Origin: Pseudomonadota bacterium
GTDB lineage: Bacteria > Pseudomonadota > Alphaproteobacteria > Rhizobiales > Beijerinckiaceae
NCBI GenBank assembly: GCA_023386155.1
Contig: JAEWKH010000135.1
Coordinates: 1-10,717 of the forward strand
Direction of reading: 5' to 3'
DNA: 10,717 nucleotides
Made by a program: the position numbers and the translations under genes
Shown: positions 1-5,618 of the stretch, piece by piece
Numbering within the stretch: position 1 is the stretch's first letter
How the letters are laid out: the number at the start of each line of letters is the position of its first letter
Notes under the pieces: generated by a model
The model's database searches: none
The model's input: the letters and a program-made list of their open reading frames with translations, nothing else
Told to the model about the DNA's origin: nothing

Positions 1-10
1 AAAATCCCGC

Positions 11-72
11 GTGCGAGGCGCCCTCCGGCTCTCTCACTTACCATAGCTAATCGAGCCGGTTGCTCCTCGCAC
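11..72. repeat. Nested inverted repeat (hairpin-forming)
   Basis: GTGCGAGG at 11-18 is the exact reverse complement of CCTCGCAC at 65-72. Inside it, CCGGCTC at 25-31 pairs with GAGCCGG at 53-59. The fold has 8-bp and 7-bp stems separated by a 6/5-nt internal loop, with a 21-nt apical loop. No gene is supported around it. It may be a dispersed palindromic element or the structured end of a transcript from outside the window; the sequence does not decide. Confidence 0.5.
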
Positions 73-83
73 CTCCCCTCGAC

Positions 84-121
84 CCTTCAAGCCCGGCCCC
101 GCAAGGCGCCGGGCCTGAAGG
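84..121. repeat. GC-rich palindrome
   Basis: Bases 84-89 and 91-97 pair with 116-121 and 108-114, giving 13 bp (GCCCGGC/GCCGGGC core) with one A/C mismatch at 90/115 and a 10-nt loop. There is no T-run on either side, so it does not look like an intrinsic terminator. An 8-bp direct repeat, GCTGGCTC, follows at 123-130 and 138-145. Confidence 0.5.
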
Positions 122-192
122 TGCTGGCTCCAAGGGGGCTGGCTCTTTGACATCGCACAGCAGACCCACGCGTCCTCCATCCCACCATCGTC

Positions 193-215
193 ATGGCCGG
201 GCGTGTCCCGGCCAT
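193..215. repeat. Short perfect palindrome, Rhizobiales-type dispersed repeat
   Basis: ATGGCCGGG (193-201) and CCCGGCCAT (207-215) form a perfect 9-bp inverted repeat around CGTGT. From memory, GTCATGGCCGGGC..GTCCCGGCCATCCACG is a very common intergenic palindrome in Rhizobiales genomes; this was not checked by search. No coding role is apparent. Confidence 0.6.
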
Positions 216-241
216 CCACGCCTTCAAACCCGGCAAAGCCT

Positions 242-359
242 CCCTCTCACCTCATCCTGAGGAGGTCGCACAGCGACCGTCTCGAAGGAGGAACCAGAGA
301 GCACTGAATCCTCCTTCGAGACGCCGCTTTCAGCGGCTCCTCAGGATGAGGTGAGAGGG
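242..359. repeat. Inverted pair of REP-like palindromic units (BIME-like)
   Basis: Two copies of a CCTCATCCTGAGGAG..CGTCTCGAAGGAGG-type unit lie head to head. Bases 242-264 are perfectly complementary to 337-359 (23 bp), and 278-292 to 309-323 (15 bp), around a 16-nt centre (293-308). Between these arms each unit has its own small hairpin: GTCGC-ACA-GCGAC at 265-277, and GCCGC-TTTCA-GCGGC at 323-337, which shares bases with both flanking arms. The two mini-hairpins differ in sequence but keep their self-pairing. The unit resembles REP elements common in Bradyrhizobium and Methylobacterium intergenic DNA (recalled, not searched). It lies downstream of the GNAT gene and could protect or end its mRNA. 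Confidence 0.75.
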
Positions 360-376
360 GGTGGAAAGTGGAAATA

Positions 377-402
377 CCGGACTGATCCCGGATCACGTCC
401 GG
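377..402 (-). terminator. Hairpin just after the GNAT gene, weak terminator candidate
   Basis: CCGGAC (377-382) pairs with GTCCGG (397-402), and TGATC (383-387) with GATCA (391-395), with a single bulge and a 3-nt loop. The structure begins 8 nt past the stop codon of the minus-strand GNAT gene. The following minus-strand bases (TATTTCC) are only mildly U-rich, so it may be an mRNA 3'-end stabiliser rather than a true intrinsic terminator. Confidence 0.35.
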
Positions 403-410
403 GGCGATAA

Positions 411-1001
411 TCAGAATGACGCCATCTTCCGCTCGAGGCCCGCCTTCACCGCAGGCCATTCGTCCCGGACGATGCTGTAGACCGCCGTGTCGCGGACATG
501 CCCGTCGGGCATGATCATGTGCTGGCGCAGGATTCCGTCGAGCTTGGCGCCCAGGCGCTCGATGGCGGCGCGGGACTGGTCGTTGCGGGAATGGGTGCGG
601 ATTTCGACCGCGAGGCAGCCGAGCACTTCGAAGGCATGACGCAGCATGAGAAACTTCGCATGCGTGTTGACGAAGGTCCGCTGCCAGGATCGGGCGATCC
701 ATGTGGTGCCGATTTCGACCCGGTGATTGGCGGCATCGATGTTCATGTAGCGCGTCGAGCCGACAACCCGGTTGCCGTCGTTCACCACCGTGACGAAAGG
801 AAGAGCCAGGCCCGCGGCCTGGAGCTCAAGGGCCTTCTGCACATAGGCCTCGAACCCCTCGGGCCGGGGCACCGTCGTGGTCTTCTTCTCCCAAAGCTCG
901 CCATCGCTGGCGGCGACGCCCAGGGCCGGCACGTCGGCAAGGCTCAGGGGGCGCAAGGTCAGGCGGTCGGTGGAGAGGGTGACGGGCTCGATGTGCAGCA
1001 T
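411..1001 (-). CDS. GNAT family N-acetyltransferase (RimJ/RimL-like)
   Basis: The product has 196 residues, the usual size of a single-domain GNAT enzyme that transfers acetyl from acetyl-CoA to an amine. The N-terminal TDRLTLRPLSLAD (11-23) is the typical first strand of the RimJ/RimL-like (Acetyltransf_3) group. The central strand VVGSTRYMNI (79-88) and the WIARSWQRTFVNTHAKFLMLRH stretch (101-122) correspond to the acetyl-CoA-binding motif A. RTHSRNDQSRAAIERLGAK (135-153) is the conserved C-terminal helix. The canonical R/Q-x-x-G-x-G/A loop is not strict here, which I recall as common in this subgroup. The start at 1001 is the natural N-terminus of the domain; an AAGG lies about 10 nt upstream. 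It is the last gene of the minus-strand run. The substrate cannot be inferred. Confidence 0.85.
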   Translation of the reverse strand: MLHIEPVTLSTDRLTLRPLSLADVPALGVAASDGELWEKKTTTVPRPEGFEAYVQKALELQAAGLALPFVTVVNDGNRVVGSTRYMNIDAANHRVEIGTTWIARSWQRTFVNTHAKFLMLRHAFEVLGCLAVEIRTHSRNDQSRAAIERLGAKLDGILRQHMIMPDGHVRDTAVYSIVRDEWPAVKAGLERKMASF

Positions 1002-1175
1002 GGAGAAAGCGCCTTTGCGGATCGCCGTCTTGTCCCCGATTCAGGGATCGTCCGCAATGGCCCATCGCACCGCGCGGACCCGAAGAGCCGTCGCGGCGAT
1101 GTGCTGCTTGAAGAGAGGAGCATCGAGTATATCCCAACAAGCGGTGTTCGCTTTTGGGTCCGACGCTCCGGCACC

Positions 1176-1200
1176 GTCAGGGGGCCATCAGCCTCCTGAC
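1176..1200. other. Intergenic hairpin downstream of the hypothetical gene
   Basis: GTCAGG (1176-1181) pairs with CCTGAC (1195-1200), followed inward by a wobble/mismatch and GGC/GCC, with a 5-nt loop. On the minus strand it lies 25 nt past the stop of the hypothetical gene, but no T-run follows. It could stabilise or weakly end that transcript. The rest of the 1002-1225 gap shows a TATACT (minus strand, 1131-1126) that could be a -10 box for the GNAT gene, without a convincing -35. Confidence 0.3.
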
Positions 1201-1225
1201 GTGTTCATCCATCCTTCGAGAAAGC

Positions 1226-1687
1226 TCAGCTCAGCAGGTAGACGAGGCCGGGCAGGCTCACGGCCAGGGCAGCCAGAAACCAGGCGCCGACTGCGGATTC
1301 CCAGGCGACGTTTCCCGTCGCGTTCCGCAATCTCTGCGCGCAGGTCGCGGCCTCCATCGTGCGTCCGCTCAGGCAGGAGCAGAGGGCATAATGGGCCTGG
1401 CCGTCGGACAATGCGAAGTACCGCATGGCATCGCCGAGCCGGTCGCTCTCCAGGCCGTCCGCCCGCAGGATCGGATCGTCGAAGGCGACCGTGAGCGGCG
1501 AGTTGTCCTCGCGGACCAGGGCGCGCTCTGCCGGCGGCTTGTATTCGATCTCGCCGAGGGAGTTCAGGCGGCGCTTGGGATCCCGTTCGAGCAGGTCGAT
1601 CCAACGCTGAAGTCGTTCCTCGCGAGACAGGGGTCTCGGCTGAACGTCGGCCACGCTACGGAGCTGATCAAGAGGCTTGTGTTCCAT
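1226..1687 (-). CDS. Conserved hypothetical protein with a C-terminal membrane anchor
   Basis: The product has 153 residues and no function that I recognise. The N-terminal half is charged and soluble, with QPRPLSREERLQRWIDLLER (16-35) predicted helical. The pattern LxxxxxVxDVQPRP..SREeRLqRWxxLLER..EYxPPAeR resembles an uncharacterised Rhizobiales family that I recall only as hypothetical. Residues 133-152 (VGAWFLAALAVSLPGLVYLL) form one hydrophobic segment, so the protein is probably tail-anchored or has a short membrane-inserted end. Cysteines occur at 103, 105 and 116. The start at 1687 is secured by a strong AAGGAGG about 7 nt upstream. The gene follows rluC with a gap of about 110 nt that contains a hairpin, so it may be a separate unit. 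Its stop codon lies in a sequence resembling a REP fragment. Confidence 0.75.
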   Translation of the reverse strand: MEHKPLDQLRSVADVQPRPLSREERLQRWIDLLERDPKRRLNSLGEIEYKPPAERALVREDNSPLTVAFDDPILRADGLESDRLGDAMRYFALSDGQAHYALCSCLSGRTMEAATCAQRLRNATGNVAWESAVGAWFLAALAVSLPGLVYLLS

Positions 1688-1703
1688 CGATCTCCTCCTT
1701 GTC

Positions 1704-1732
1704 GTCTCAACAGCCGAAAGGCTGAATGAGAC
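1704..1732 (-). promoter_or_regulatory. 5'-leader hairpin ahead of the hypothetical gene
   Basis: GTCTCA (1704-1709) pairs with TGAGAC (1727-1732), and CAGCC (1711-1715) with GGCTG (1720-1724), with a small 1/2-nt internal loop and a 4-nt apical loop. On the minus strand the hairpin ends a few bases upstream of the AAGGAGG ribosome-binding site of the hypothetical gene. No T-run follows, so it is not an evident rluC terminator. Its position suggests an effect on translation initiation or mRNA stability; this is inference. Confidence 0.4.
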
Positions 1733-1798
1733 AACGTATGCTGCGCCCGATGCGCGGCGAAAGTGCGACGGGGAAGGAGAGCGAAGGAGGTACGGGCG

Positions 1799-3061
1799 CT
1801 ACTCTTCAGGCGCCTCGACGATGGGATCGTAGCGGCTCGTGTCGAGCCCGAGGAGGTTGAAGCTCTGCTGCATATGCGGCGGCAGCGGCGCGGTGACGTC
1901 GATGGGCTTGCCGGTCCGCGGATGGGCGATGACGATGCGGCGCGCCAGGAGATGCAGCTTGTTCTGGATGCCGCCGGGAAGCTCCCAGTTCTCGATGTCG
2001 AAATACTTCGGGTCGCCGACGATGGGATGCCCGATATGGGCCGCATGGGCGCGCAGCTGGTGCGTGCGTCCGGTGACGGGCTTCAGCGACAGCCAGGCCA
2101 GCTTCTGCGCCGCCGTATCGACGACGGCGTAATAGGTCAGCGCATGGCTTGCGCCCTCGTCGCCGTGCCGGGCGACGCGCATGCGGGAATCGCCCTCGTC
2201 GCCTTCCTTGGCGAGATAGGTCGAGACCCTGCCCTGCTTCACGCGCGGCACGCCGGCCACGAGGGCCCAATAGATCTTGCGCGTGGTGCGGGCGCGGAAG
2301 GACTTCGCCATCGTGGACGCGGCGAAGCGCGTCTTGGCGATGACGAGACAACCGGCCGTGTCCTTGTCGAGCCGGTGCACGAGACGCGGCTTCTGTCCGT
2401 CCGCGTCGGTGAGGGCATCGAGCATGCCGTCCACATGCCGCTTGGTGCCCGAACCGCCCTGGACGGCGAGCCCCATGGGCTTGTTGATGATGAGAACGTC
2501 CTTGTCCTCATAGAGGGTGATCGACTTCAGGAAGTCGCGGTCGTCCTGGTCCTTGGCGGCGCTGCGGGAAACCGGCCGCGGCTGGTCGAGCTTCAGGGGC
2601 GGCACGCGCACCTTCTGGCCCGCCACAAGCCGGTCGTTCGGCTGCGCCCGCTTGCCGTCGATGCGCAATTCCCCTTTGCGGACGATGCGCTGGATATGCG
2701 TGAAGGCGAGCTGCGGGAAACGGGCGACCAGGAAGCGGTCGACGCGCATGTCGGCCTCGTCCGGCTCGACCACGAGCGTCTGCACGCCCGTGGCCAGAAC
2801 CTCCTGGGCCGCAGCCTTCGCCTGGGCCCGCGTCGGCTGGCGCGGTGCCTCGGCGGCCGCAGGCCGTGCCGGCTGGGCTCGCGCCACGGGCTTCTCGCGC
2901 AGCTCCGATGCCGTGCGCGTCTTGCCCGCGGCCGATTTCACGCCGCCCTGTTTCGCCGGTGGACCCTTGCGCGCCGGCTTGTCCTCGCGCGCGCGAAATC
3001 CCTGCCGGGCACCCGAGCGCCCGCCACGGGCACCATTCTGACCTGAACCGCTTTTTCTCAT
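1799..3061 (-). CDS. rluC: 23S rRNA pseudouridine synthase, RluC/RluD family
   Basis: The product is a 420-residue RNA pseudouridine synthase that isomerises uridines in 23S rRNA; family position is best matched to RluC (E. coli sites 955/2504/2580 are known for the family, not shown here). Residues 106-153 (MRVDRFL...GQKVRVP) form the N-terminal S4-type RNA-binding domain. The catalytic motif RLVHRLDKDTAG has its aspartate at D232. Downstream, KPVTGRTHQLRAHAAHIGHPIVGDPKY is the conserved RTHQLR segment. The first ~100 residues are an extension rich in Ala, Arg, Lys and Gly, probably disordered, longer than in E. coli RluC (about 319 aa). The ATG at 3061 is preferred over an in-frame TTG at 3097. 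It follows crcB by 43 nt and is probably cotranscribed. Confidence 0.92.
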   Translation of the reverse strand: MRKSGSGQNGARGGRSGARQGFRAREDKPARKGPPAKQGGVKSAAGKTRTASELREKPVARAQPARPAAAEAPRQPTRAQAKAAAQEVLATGVQTLVVEPDEADMRVDRFLVARFPQLAFTHIQRIVRKGELRIDGKRAQPNDRLVAGQKVRVPPLKLDQPRPVSRSAAKDQDDRDFLKSITLYEDKDVLIINKPMGLAVQGGSGTKRHVDGMLDALTDADGQKPRLVHRLDKDTAGCLVIAKTRFAASTMAKSFRARTTRKIYWALVAGVPRVKQGRVSTYLAKEGDEGDSRMRVARHGDEGASHALTYYAVVDTAAQKLAWLSLKPVTGRTHQLRAHAAHIGHPIVGDPKYFDIENWELPGGIQNKLHLLARRIVIAHPRTGKPIDVTAPLPPHMQQSFNLLGLDTSRYDPIVEAPEE

Positions 3062-3104
3062 GGATCTGTCGGTACCAGAGCGCCGCGCGGGCGGCAATCG
3101 AGGT

Positions 3105-3491
3105 TTAGGCGCTGATTGCTCTGATCAGGCCCAGCCCGGCGGCCAGCCCGGCGATCGAAAGCACCACCGAGGCGGCCACATAGGTCGCGGCGAGCCCGCC
3201 CTGCCCCCGCTCCCAAATCAGCACCGCATCGAGGGAAAAGGCCGAGAAGGTGGTGAAGCCGCCGAGGATCCCGGTGGTGAGGAAGAGCCGCAGGGGCTGG
3301 CTCCACCCCTCACCCGCCTTGAAGGCGAGCCATCCGGCAAGAGCACCCATGATGAAGGAGCCGACGACATTGACCGTCAGCGTCCCCCAGGGAAACGCCG
3401 TTCCGCACATGCGGGCGCAGCCGACATTCACCCCATGCCGGAGCGCGCCGCCGATTCCGGCGCCGAGAAAGACGAGGAGGTAGGAAGTCAT
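3105..3491 (-). CDS. crcB: Fluoride channel CrcB/Fluc
   Basis: The product has 128 residues and four hydrophobic segments, the standard Fluc size. Family members work as antiparallel dimers that export F- passively from the cytoplasm. Diagnostic motifs are present: GGALRHG (14-20), WGTLTVNVVGSF with the pore asparagine N41, and GILGGFTTFSAFS (74-86) carrying the phenylalanine-box residues F82 and F85 and the segment that binds the central Na+. The gene starts only 9 nt after the stop of the TPR gene and has no clear Shine-Dalgarno sequence, which suggests translational coupling. No fluoride riboswitch is apparent just upstream, and the coding sequence of the TPR gene fills that space. It lies between rarA (through the TPR gene) and rluC, a neighbourhood I recall as common in Rhizobiales. 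Confidence 0.95.
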   Translation of the reverse strand: MTSYLLVFLGAGIGGALRHGVNVGCARMCGTAFPWGTLTVNVVGSFIMGALAGWLAFKAGEGWSQPLRLFLTTGILGGFTTFSAFSLDAVLIWERGQGGLAATYVAASVVLSIAGLAAGLGLIRAISA

Positions 3492-3500
3492 GCTGTTAAG

Positions 3501-4193
3501 CTAGCAGCCCGCCTTCTGCTTGAACAAGGCCAGATCGTTCTCAACGTTCACCAAGCCATCGCCCTTGACCTGCGCGATGAGACGGCAAGCTTCCTCCTTG
3601 TTGCCAGTCAGCAAAGTCGCCCAGGCCAAATTCATGCGTGGCACAGCCCACCCGGGCGTGTCCTTCACCGCCTTCTCCAAGAGGGGCTTTGCTGCCTCGG
3701 GCCATCCTGCCATCAGTACCGTTCGGCCGTGATCAGCGCTGAGAGATAAGGATGGCGCTTTCATGCGTGCAGCCACACGGAAAAGTTCGTCCGAAAATTC
3801 GAAGTCCCTGAACCGCGCAGCAACCACCATCGCAAAACCATGATAGACACCACTCTGCTGGGGATCGAGTAGGTAAGCTTGGTTGAACCGCTTAGCCGCG
3901 ATCGCGAGATCCTGCTTCTCCTGAAAGGCTTGCATGCCGCTCTTGAGAGCAGCGTCTGCCGCCTTTGAGCGGTCTGGGATCTGCTGTAGGACGCTAGCGA
4001 TTAACTGCCGATCTGCGCTCTTTTGAGCTTCATTCTTCTCTGCGAAGTTGAAGAAGGGAGCCTCATTGATCGGTACCGGATATGTCTTGCGCGTTACCGA
4101 GACCCCAGGCACCACCTCAACTTTCTGCGCCTGGGCTGACGAGGGAGCTTCCATCCCTAAGAAGAAGGCGATGATCAGGATGTACTTGTTCAT
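3501..4193 (-). CDS. Secreted or periplasmic TPR-like protein of unknown function
   Basis: The product has 230 residues. MNKYILIIAFFLGMEAPSSAQAQ is a signal peptide with likely cleavage at the AQA region (about 21-23), so the protein should enter the periplasm. No lipobox is seen. Residues from about 80 onward are helical and repeat-like: KSGMQAFQEKQDLAIAAKRF-NQAYLLDPQQSGVYHGFA, then WPEAAKPLLEKAVKDTPGWAVPRMNLAWATLLTGNKEEA, both typical of tetratricopeptide helices ending in DP/TP. TPR domains bind peptides or proteins; the partner is unknown. A strong GAGGAG sits 5 nt before the ATG. Third codon positions and the flanking DNA (4194-4250) are visibly less GC-rich than neighbours, suggesting later acquisition. 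It follows rarA by 57 nt and precedes crcB by 9 nt. Confidence 0.85.
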   Translation of the reverse strand: MNKYILIIAFFLGMEAPSSAQAQKVEVVPGVSVTRKTYPVPINEAPFFNFAEKNEAQKSADRQLIASVLQQIPDRSKAADAALKSGMQAFQEKQDLAIAAKRFNQAYLLDPQQSGVYHGFAMVVAARFRDFEFSDELFRVAARMKAPSLSLSADHGRTVLMAGWPEAAKPLLEKAVKDTPGWAVPRMNLAWATLLTGNKEEACRLIAQVKGDGLVNVENDLALFKQKAGC

Positions 4194-4250
4194 ATCTGCT
4201 CCTCGGACGTGTATAAGCTTAGCCCAAGAAGCTTTTTAATCAATATAACG

Positions 4251-5558
4251 TTATCTATTTCTCTCCTTTCGGAGTTTCTCCCACCAGTCCAGCCGCTTCC
4301 GGATCTCCCGCTCGAACCCGCGATCCACCGGCCCGTAGAATTCCTGGCGGCCCAGCTTCTCGGGCCAGTAATCCTGGCCTGAGAAGGCATCCGGCTCGTC
4401 GTGATCGTAGCGGTAGCTCTCGCCGTAGCCGATCTGCTTCATGAGCTTGGTCGGGGCGTTCAGGATCGTCTTGGGCGGCATGAGGGAGCCGTGCTCCTTC
4501 GCCACCCGCGTGGCCGCCTTGTAGGCCGTGTAGACCGCATTCGATTTCGGCGCGGTGGCGAGATAGACGGCCGCCTGCGCAAGCGCCAGCTCTCCCTCCG
4601 GCGAGCCGAGGAAATCGAAGGCGTCCTTGGCCGCATTGGCGATGACGAGGGCCTGGGGATCGGCGAGCCCGATATCCTCCACGGCCATCCGCACCAGCCG
4701 GCGGGCGATGAAGAGCCTGTCCTCGCCTGCGTCCAGCATGCGGGCCAGGTAGTAGAGCGCCGCATCCGGGTCGGAGCCGCGGACGGTTTTGTGCAGGGCG
4801 GAGATGAGGTTGTAATGACCCTCCTGCCCCTTGTCGTAGATCGGCGCGCGGCGCTGGATGATCTCCTGCAGCTGGGCCGCATCGAAGACCTCGCCGGGCT
4901 TGGCCGAGCGCCAGACCTCCTCGGCGAGCGTCAGGACCGCACGCCCGTCTCCGTCCGCCATGCGCACGAGGGACGCCCTCGCCTCTTCGTCGAGCGGCAG
5001 GCTCTTGGCCGTCACCTCCTCGGCGCGGGCCAGGATCTGCCCGATGGCCGCCTCGTCGAGGGACTTGAAGAGAAGCACCCGGGCCCGGGAGAGCAGCGCC
5101 GCGTTCAGCTCGAAGGACGGGTTCTCCGTGGTGGCACCGACCAGCGTGATGGTGCCGTCTTCCATGACCGGCAGGAAGGCATCGAGCTGCGCCCGGTTGA
5201 AGCGATGGATCTCGTCGACGAAGAGCAGCGTGCCCTTGCCCATGGACCGGCGGTGACGGGCCGCCTCGAAGACCTTCTTGAGATCCGCCACCCCGGAAAA
5301 GATCGCGGAGATCTGCTCGAAGTGCAGGTCCGTCTCATGGGCGAGCAGGCGCGCGACCGTGGTCTTGCCGGTCCCGGGCGGTCCCCAGAAAATAAGGGAG
5401 CCGAGGGTCTTAGACGCGATGAGCCGAGACAGGATGCCGTCCGGCCCGACGAGGTGGTCCTGGCCGACCACCTCGGACAGCTTGGTCGGCCGCATCCTGT
5501 CCGCGAGCGGACGAGGCGCGTTCTGGTCGAGGCCGGCGGACGAAAACAGATCGCTCAT
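4251..5558 (-). CDS. rarA: Replication-associated recombination protein A (AAA+ ATPase, MgsA/WRNIP1 family)
   Basis: The product has 435 residues (E. coli RarA 447). RarA is a tetrameric cytoplasmic AAA+ ATPase that acts at stalled replication forks and single-strand gaps with SSB and RecA. Walker A is GPPGTGKT (59-66), Walker B is LLFVDEIHRFN (DEIH at 115-118), sensor 1 is GATTENPSFELN (141-152), and the arginine finger lies in LLSRARV (R158). The C-terminal clamp-loader-like and MgsA domains follow, ending in KRLDWWEKLRKERNR. The start MSDLFSSAG at 5558 is chosen because homologues begin MSDLF; an in-frame ATG at 5588 would add ten residues and neither has a strong ribosome site. It lies 60 nt downstream of degP. 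Confidence 0.95.
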   Translation of the reverse strand: MSDLFSSAGLDQNAPRPLADRMRPTKLSEVVGQDHLVGPDGILSRLIASKTLGSLIFWGPPGTGKTTVARLLAHETDLHFEQISAIFSGVADLKKVFEAARHRRSMGKGTLLFVDEIHRFNRAQLDAFLPVMEDGTITLVGATTENPSFELNAALLSRARVLLFKSLDEAAIGQILARAEEVTAKSLPLDEEARASLVRMADGDGRAVLTLAEEVWRSAKPGEVFDAAQLQEIIQRRAPIYDKGQEGHYNLISALHKTVRGSDPDAALYYLARMLDAGEDRLFIARRLVRMAVEDIGLADPQALVIANAAKDAFDFLGSPEGELALAQAAVYLATAPKSNAVYTAYKAATRVAKEHGSLMPPKTILNAPTKLMKQIGYGESYRYDHDEPDAFSGQDYWPEKLGRQEFYGPVDRGFEREIRKRLDWWEKLRKERNR

Positions 5559-5618
5559 GGTGTTCGGGGACTCAAGGGCACCCACCATCCATACCCGATC
5601 CGAGTGCCGTAGTCCCGC

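Noticed and set aside
1..44. Minus-strand frame starting at 44 and open at the left edge
   Set aside because: Only 14 codons are visible, there is no ribosome site, and the region is occupied by an inverted repeat.
60..260. Plus-strand frame of 66 codons in the left repeat region
   Set aside because: Pro/Ser/Gly-rich product across several palindromes; no ribosome site or motif.
498..1199. Plus-strand frame of 233 codons over the GNAT gene
   Set aside because: It overlaps the recognisable GNAT domain in antisense and has no family features or ribosome site.
1763..3046. Long plus-strand frame (427 codons) opposite rluC
   Set aside because: It is antisense to a clearly recognised gene and its translation is Arg/Gly/Leu-rich without domains, as expected from high-GC third positions.
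3536..3551. GTTC-N5-GTTC inside the TPR gene and GTTC-N8-GTTC near 8349 as further SOS boxes
   Set aside because: The spacing is not the required seven bases and both lie inside coding sequence.
4401..5612. Long plus-strand frame (403 codons) opposite rarA
   Set aside because: Antisense shadow of rarA; low-complexity Arg/Gly/Asp/Leu-rich product without motifs.
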